Part shown: positions 60,639 to 64,000 of the stretch, in pieces
Layout: each line of letters opens with the position of its first letter
Position numbering within the stretch: the stretch's first letter is position 1
From: Stichopus chloronotus
Taxonomy: Eukaryota; Echinodermata; Holothuroidea; Aspidochirotida; Stichopodidae
Direction: 5' to 3'
NCBI GenBank assembly: GCA_021234535.1
Contig: CM037836.1
Coordinates: forward strand, 31,188,769-31,252,768
DNA length: 64,000 bases
The notes under the pieces: model-generated
The model's input: the letters and a program-made list of their open reading frames with translations, nothing else
Told to the model about the DNA's origin: nothing
Databases searched by the model: none
Program-made: the position numbers and the translations under genes

Positions 60639-63600
60639 CATATATTTATATATACTTTATGTTGGCGGCTTTTGCTGATGCTTCTAAACAATCGATAGTC
60701 GTGTGCATTAACTAAACAGTCATTTTGGTTTTACAGTTCATTAGTTGCCTCCCCGTTGTCGGGTCTATAATTTAATTTTATCTTTTACAAATGCACTGCG
60801 GATCATTAATTAATAGCCACGGGTTCTGACTGCCACAAGGTCTAAATGTATGGTGGTCAATGACCCTAACCCAGGCTTTATTTAAGTGGCAAGCTGATTA
60901 CAGAATAGGTAACATAAACAAGAACTACGCAACGGTACTCTTTAGGAAACCTTTTTTGCTGATTTGTGTATTTCTGCCAAGGAAGGAAAAACGACACTTT
61001 ACGAGTCTTAAGACGGAAAATCGATTTTGAAAAAAAAATTCCTTCCCGACTCTTCATCATGTCCTCGAAAACCTTTCAGCCATATTTTCTTCCGTTCAGA
61101 CAACATTATACAAGTAGGCTACTTTATCAGGTAGGTTCAAATCCTCAACCGACATTTTACTAACTTCTCATCTAAAGTAAGTTACACCTTTGAAAGTTGC
61201 TGGCCTTATTACATGATGAAAAGTATTGATTGCATTTTGCACACGTGTACATGTATACTTGTAATGACACAGAGATTGTGTGCCTCTATTTTTGTTTGGG
61301 GGAAGGGGGTGGATGGCTGTGTGAGTATAAGAAACCTGAAAGAAAGATCGCTTAGGTCTTTATGAACTAAAACACCTGTTGCTCCTGCGTTCTGAGAGCA
61401 TATCTCGCATTCGTCAGTCCCTTATTTATTACACACTTTTAGGTTTTAGAATGCAGCAAAGTAGTTTATTCCCACAAGTGATCTGAAGATTGAAACTTGA
61501 GAGGCCCGGTCTCTTCTTAGTTGGTTCCTGTGTTTAAAATCCTAAATATTGCCAAATAAAACAACAACGAGTCTTCTGACGTTAAAGGGGCTTAGACATA
61601 TGTTTTTTAGTCACAGATCATATGCATTCTGCAGAGGAGACTTGGTCTGACAAAGTGAAATATCTTACAACTACCGATTAAATCGCTACTCAAAAATTAC
61701 TATCAAATCTTTATCTGCTTCCTTTTTTGAGCATTTTTGACATTTTGACTTTTTTGTCATTATGTAAGTGAAAGAGATTTTTGTTCAATTTCCTCTCCTG
61801 TGTTGCTAGTTAAAGTGACTACATATGGCAATTTTTCGAGTCTCACAGGTTTTGCTAATAAATGCAAATAATGCTTGCTAAATAATTTTGCAAACTTGTA
61901 ATAAATAAGTTTGTAACATAATAAGCTAACCAAAGGTTTCACTTGTAAAGCAGATTCGAGTGAAGAACTATAATCAGATCACAGAATACGATAAAAAAGA
62001 AATCCAAAGAAAATTTCGCGGTTTCAAATTACTATAAGCTAATTGTATAGCATGTTATGCATTACCGATACGCCACTCTTCTTCTAGACAATCATATACA
62101 GCAGAATACAGCACATATACAGTATGTGGAGCCCAATTGTTTGTACAATTATTCACTTGAGTGTAGAAGTTTTAGTTTGAAAATCGGTCTTTAAATGTAG
62201 ACGTTAAATCTTCGGCACCGTAGACGCGTGTCTCAAGCATATTTTTGACCAGAGAAAGTATGATAAAACCATCCATCCAGTGATCCTTTCATCTCTAATG
62301 CTTTCCTCCTGAACTCATAAGCGTCCTGTTGAGACTCCATGTTTATCTTCGTGATGATACAGTAGTCTTTCATTGGAGAAACATACTTTATACCGCATGT
62401 ACATAATTAGCTAAATCAACATGTCCTATGAGCCATGACTGCCTCGACACAATACATTACTATAATGTGTAGGATTATTAAACTTATGTTTAATAACTTC
62501 CATACATGGGAACCAGAAACTACGGTCTGTTCTATTTTACTCTCAGCCGATGCTTTACTGAAAAGTAGACAGAACGCGTGTAACTATTTTCAACCCTTAT
62601 ACTACACATAAAAGAAGAATAGTACTAAGGAACCTTTCCGTTTCAAATGCGTTACATGTGTCATATGATACTATTGTTGATTTTGCAGTTTCCAGACTTA
62701 AAAAATGCTTTATCTTATAAGTTAAGAAGCGCTACATCTATTTGACTAATTAAATATTCACGTATTTACGTATATGTCATCTTAGTACATTTCTGTTAGA
62801 AATGTGACTGCTCCTTGTGTGTTAAAAAATCCTTAAGAGGGCCAAACTTTAAAGTTAAAACACAAAACAAATATTCACGACAAGATATGAAGAAATTATC
62901 AGCAAACCTTAACCTTCCAGAAAAAAGAAAATCCAGGTCAGGTTACTAACACTGGTCTCTTGACTTAATTCCAGACGTTCATAACATCCTTCGCAACTAA
63001 TTATTTTTATAATGAGTTATAGCCATACGTGTAGGAATTGTCTCCGTCTTATAATTATTACTAATGATGCAACGTACGATAATGGCAGCAAAACATAGAA
63101 ATAAAAGTATAGGATGTAATTTACGAAAACAAAGTGATATGATTTGATACTTGACAAAGTTGACTTGGTATGATACTACTATGATACTTTTTGAGTAGTT
63201 TCTATCATGAGATCCCTAACAATTATGTCATATATTTTTGTTATTAACCTTGCAAAGAATGAGAATCAAGACGCAATGTCAATTATATTCGAAAATCAAA
63301 ATACATAAATTTCATCTACTGTGTATTTTCTCTTTTGATAACTGGGATATTTTCAGACGACAGCGTTTGATAACCCATATTTTAAACTAAGTATCATGAT
63401 GGTAAGGCTGATTAAACTTAAACATCAACAACAAAAAAAAAGAAAAAAAAAATCACTCAAAACGAATCATATTATGATGAAATGACAGGTTAGATAAAAC
63501 TCGTGTTGTCTTTTGAGGAACTTATATTAACAGAACACGCACTCTGCAAAAAAGAAATGACCTTCACATCTCGATTCAGCCTTCAATCTGAACTACATAT

Positions 63601-64000
63601 TCAGGATTTGCAAGGAACCAATGTATTTTGCAAATCATAAGATATTGTATTCAGACTGTGCACAGTAACTAAGTGCAATTACTTTCAGAAATGACGGCAT
63701 TAACTGCAATCTTTACAATCGTTAAAGCACAAATATTACTGTAACGTTGCACTCATCGTCATATTTTGTAATACTGCTTGTGATCACTAAAATGTTTGCA
63801 GTCATAATGACCATACGAGGTAATAGTAAACCAACTTTACAAATTGTATTTACAGTTAGTATCGCCTGTCACATTTAATTAAACTTTATAATTCTACTTT
63901 CTTATGTCTTTGCATTTGACATTGAAATGAAATTAAATACAAGAAACTGTGTGCAATTGTTGTAACATGAAGTAAAACTTAATCGATAGGTTAGATTCAA
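60635..64000. other. Gene-free stretch
   Basis: No supported exon or repeat. Short A-runs occur near 63430-63452. Confidence 0.45.

Noticed and set aside
60444..60715. Tyr-Ile repeat proteins (also at 22210-22398 and 53138-53365)
   Set aside because: Translation of (TA)n microsatellites.
61125..61150. B-box-like GGTTCAAATCC
   Set aside because: No A box or acceptor stem at tRNA spacing upstream.

Overview
This is an AT-rich, gene-poor stretch of nuclear DNA from an animal. The evidence is spliced coding exons with GT/AG borders, non-LTR and Penelope-like retroelements, MITE- and hAT-like DNA elements, long (TA)n and (CAT)n microsatellites and several minisatellites. The retroelement and lipase types are typical of marine invertebrates. 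An echinoderm, perhaps a sea cucumber, is my best guess, but that is inference. No bacterial gene layout, CRISPR array, rRNA or convincing tRNA gene was found.

Layout. From 1 to 2.4 kb there is no gene. At 2449-4368 lies the one intact, confidently coding gene: an intronless 639-residue single-pass membrane protein with extracellular leucine-rich repeats, cysteine caps at both ends of the repeat domain, a short cytoplasmic tail and no TIR domain. From 4.4 to 22 kb the DNA is mostly anonymous. It holds a hexanucleotide microsatellite, an old ~115-bp-period repeat (11.5-12.0 kb), a GC-rich patch (14.2 kb), a dead reverse transcriptase remnant (14.5-14.8 kb), a (CAT)n tract (16.8 kb) and a few weak candidate ORFs.

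From 22.3 to 24.45 kb, minus strand, a degraded Penelope-like element (reverse transcriptase plus GIY-YIG endonuclease) abuts a piece of LINE ORF1. Less than 30 bp further on, plus strand, begins a pancreatic-lipase-family gene (about 24.47-28.31 kb, four recognisable exons). Its splice sites and catalytic Ser/Asp/His are all present, but the reading frame is broken three times in the first two exons. It ends without a PLAT domain and has only a five-residue lid, which resembles phospholipase A1-type members of the family. Its second intron holds a 211-bp MITE with 5-bp target duplications and two tandem arrays, one made of alternating near-perfect palindromes.

From 31.7 to 37.2 kb lie two large minisatellites: a ~33-bp-unit array containing a 101-bp higher-order repeat, and a 54-bp array (18 codons) that is open on both strands and so imitates proteins. 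Between them is a possible decayed hAT-like element. From 37 to 58 kb there is almost no coding signal, but several strong hairpins (38.5, 40.06 and 45.2 kb), a 21-bp repeat and microsatellites. A 1.43-kb non-autonomous hAT-like element with near-perfect 8-bp target duplications occupies 58468-59894. A single unrecognised candidate exon with good splice borders follows at 60254-60416.

The genes here do not form a visible pathway. The LRR receptor and the lipase are independent loci, and the rest is largely repeat-driven sequence.
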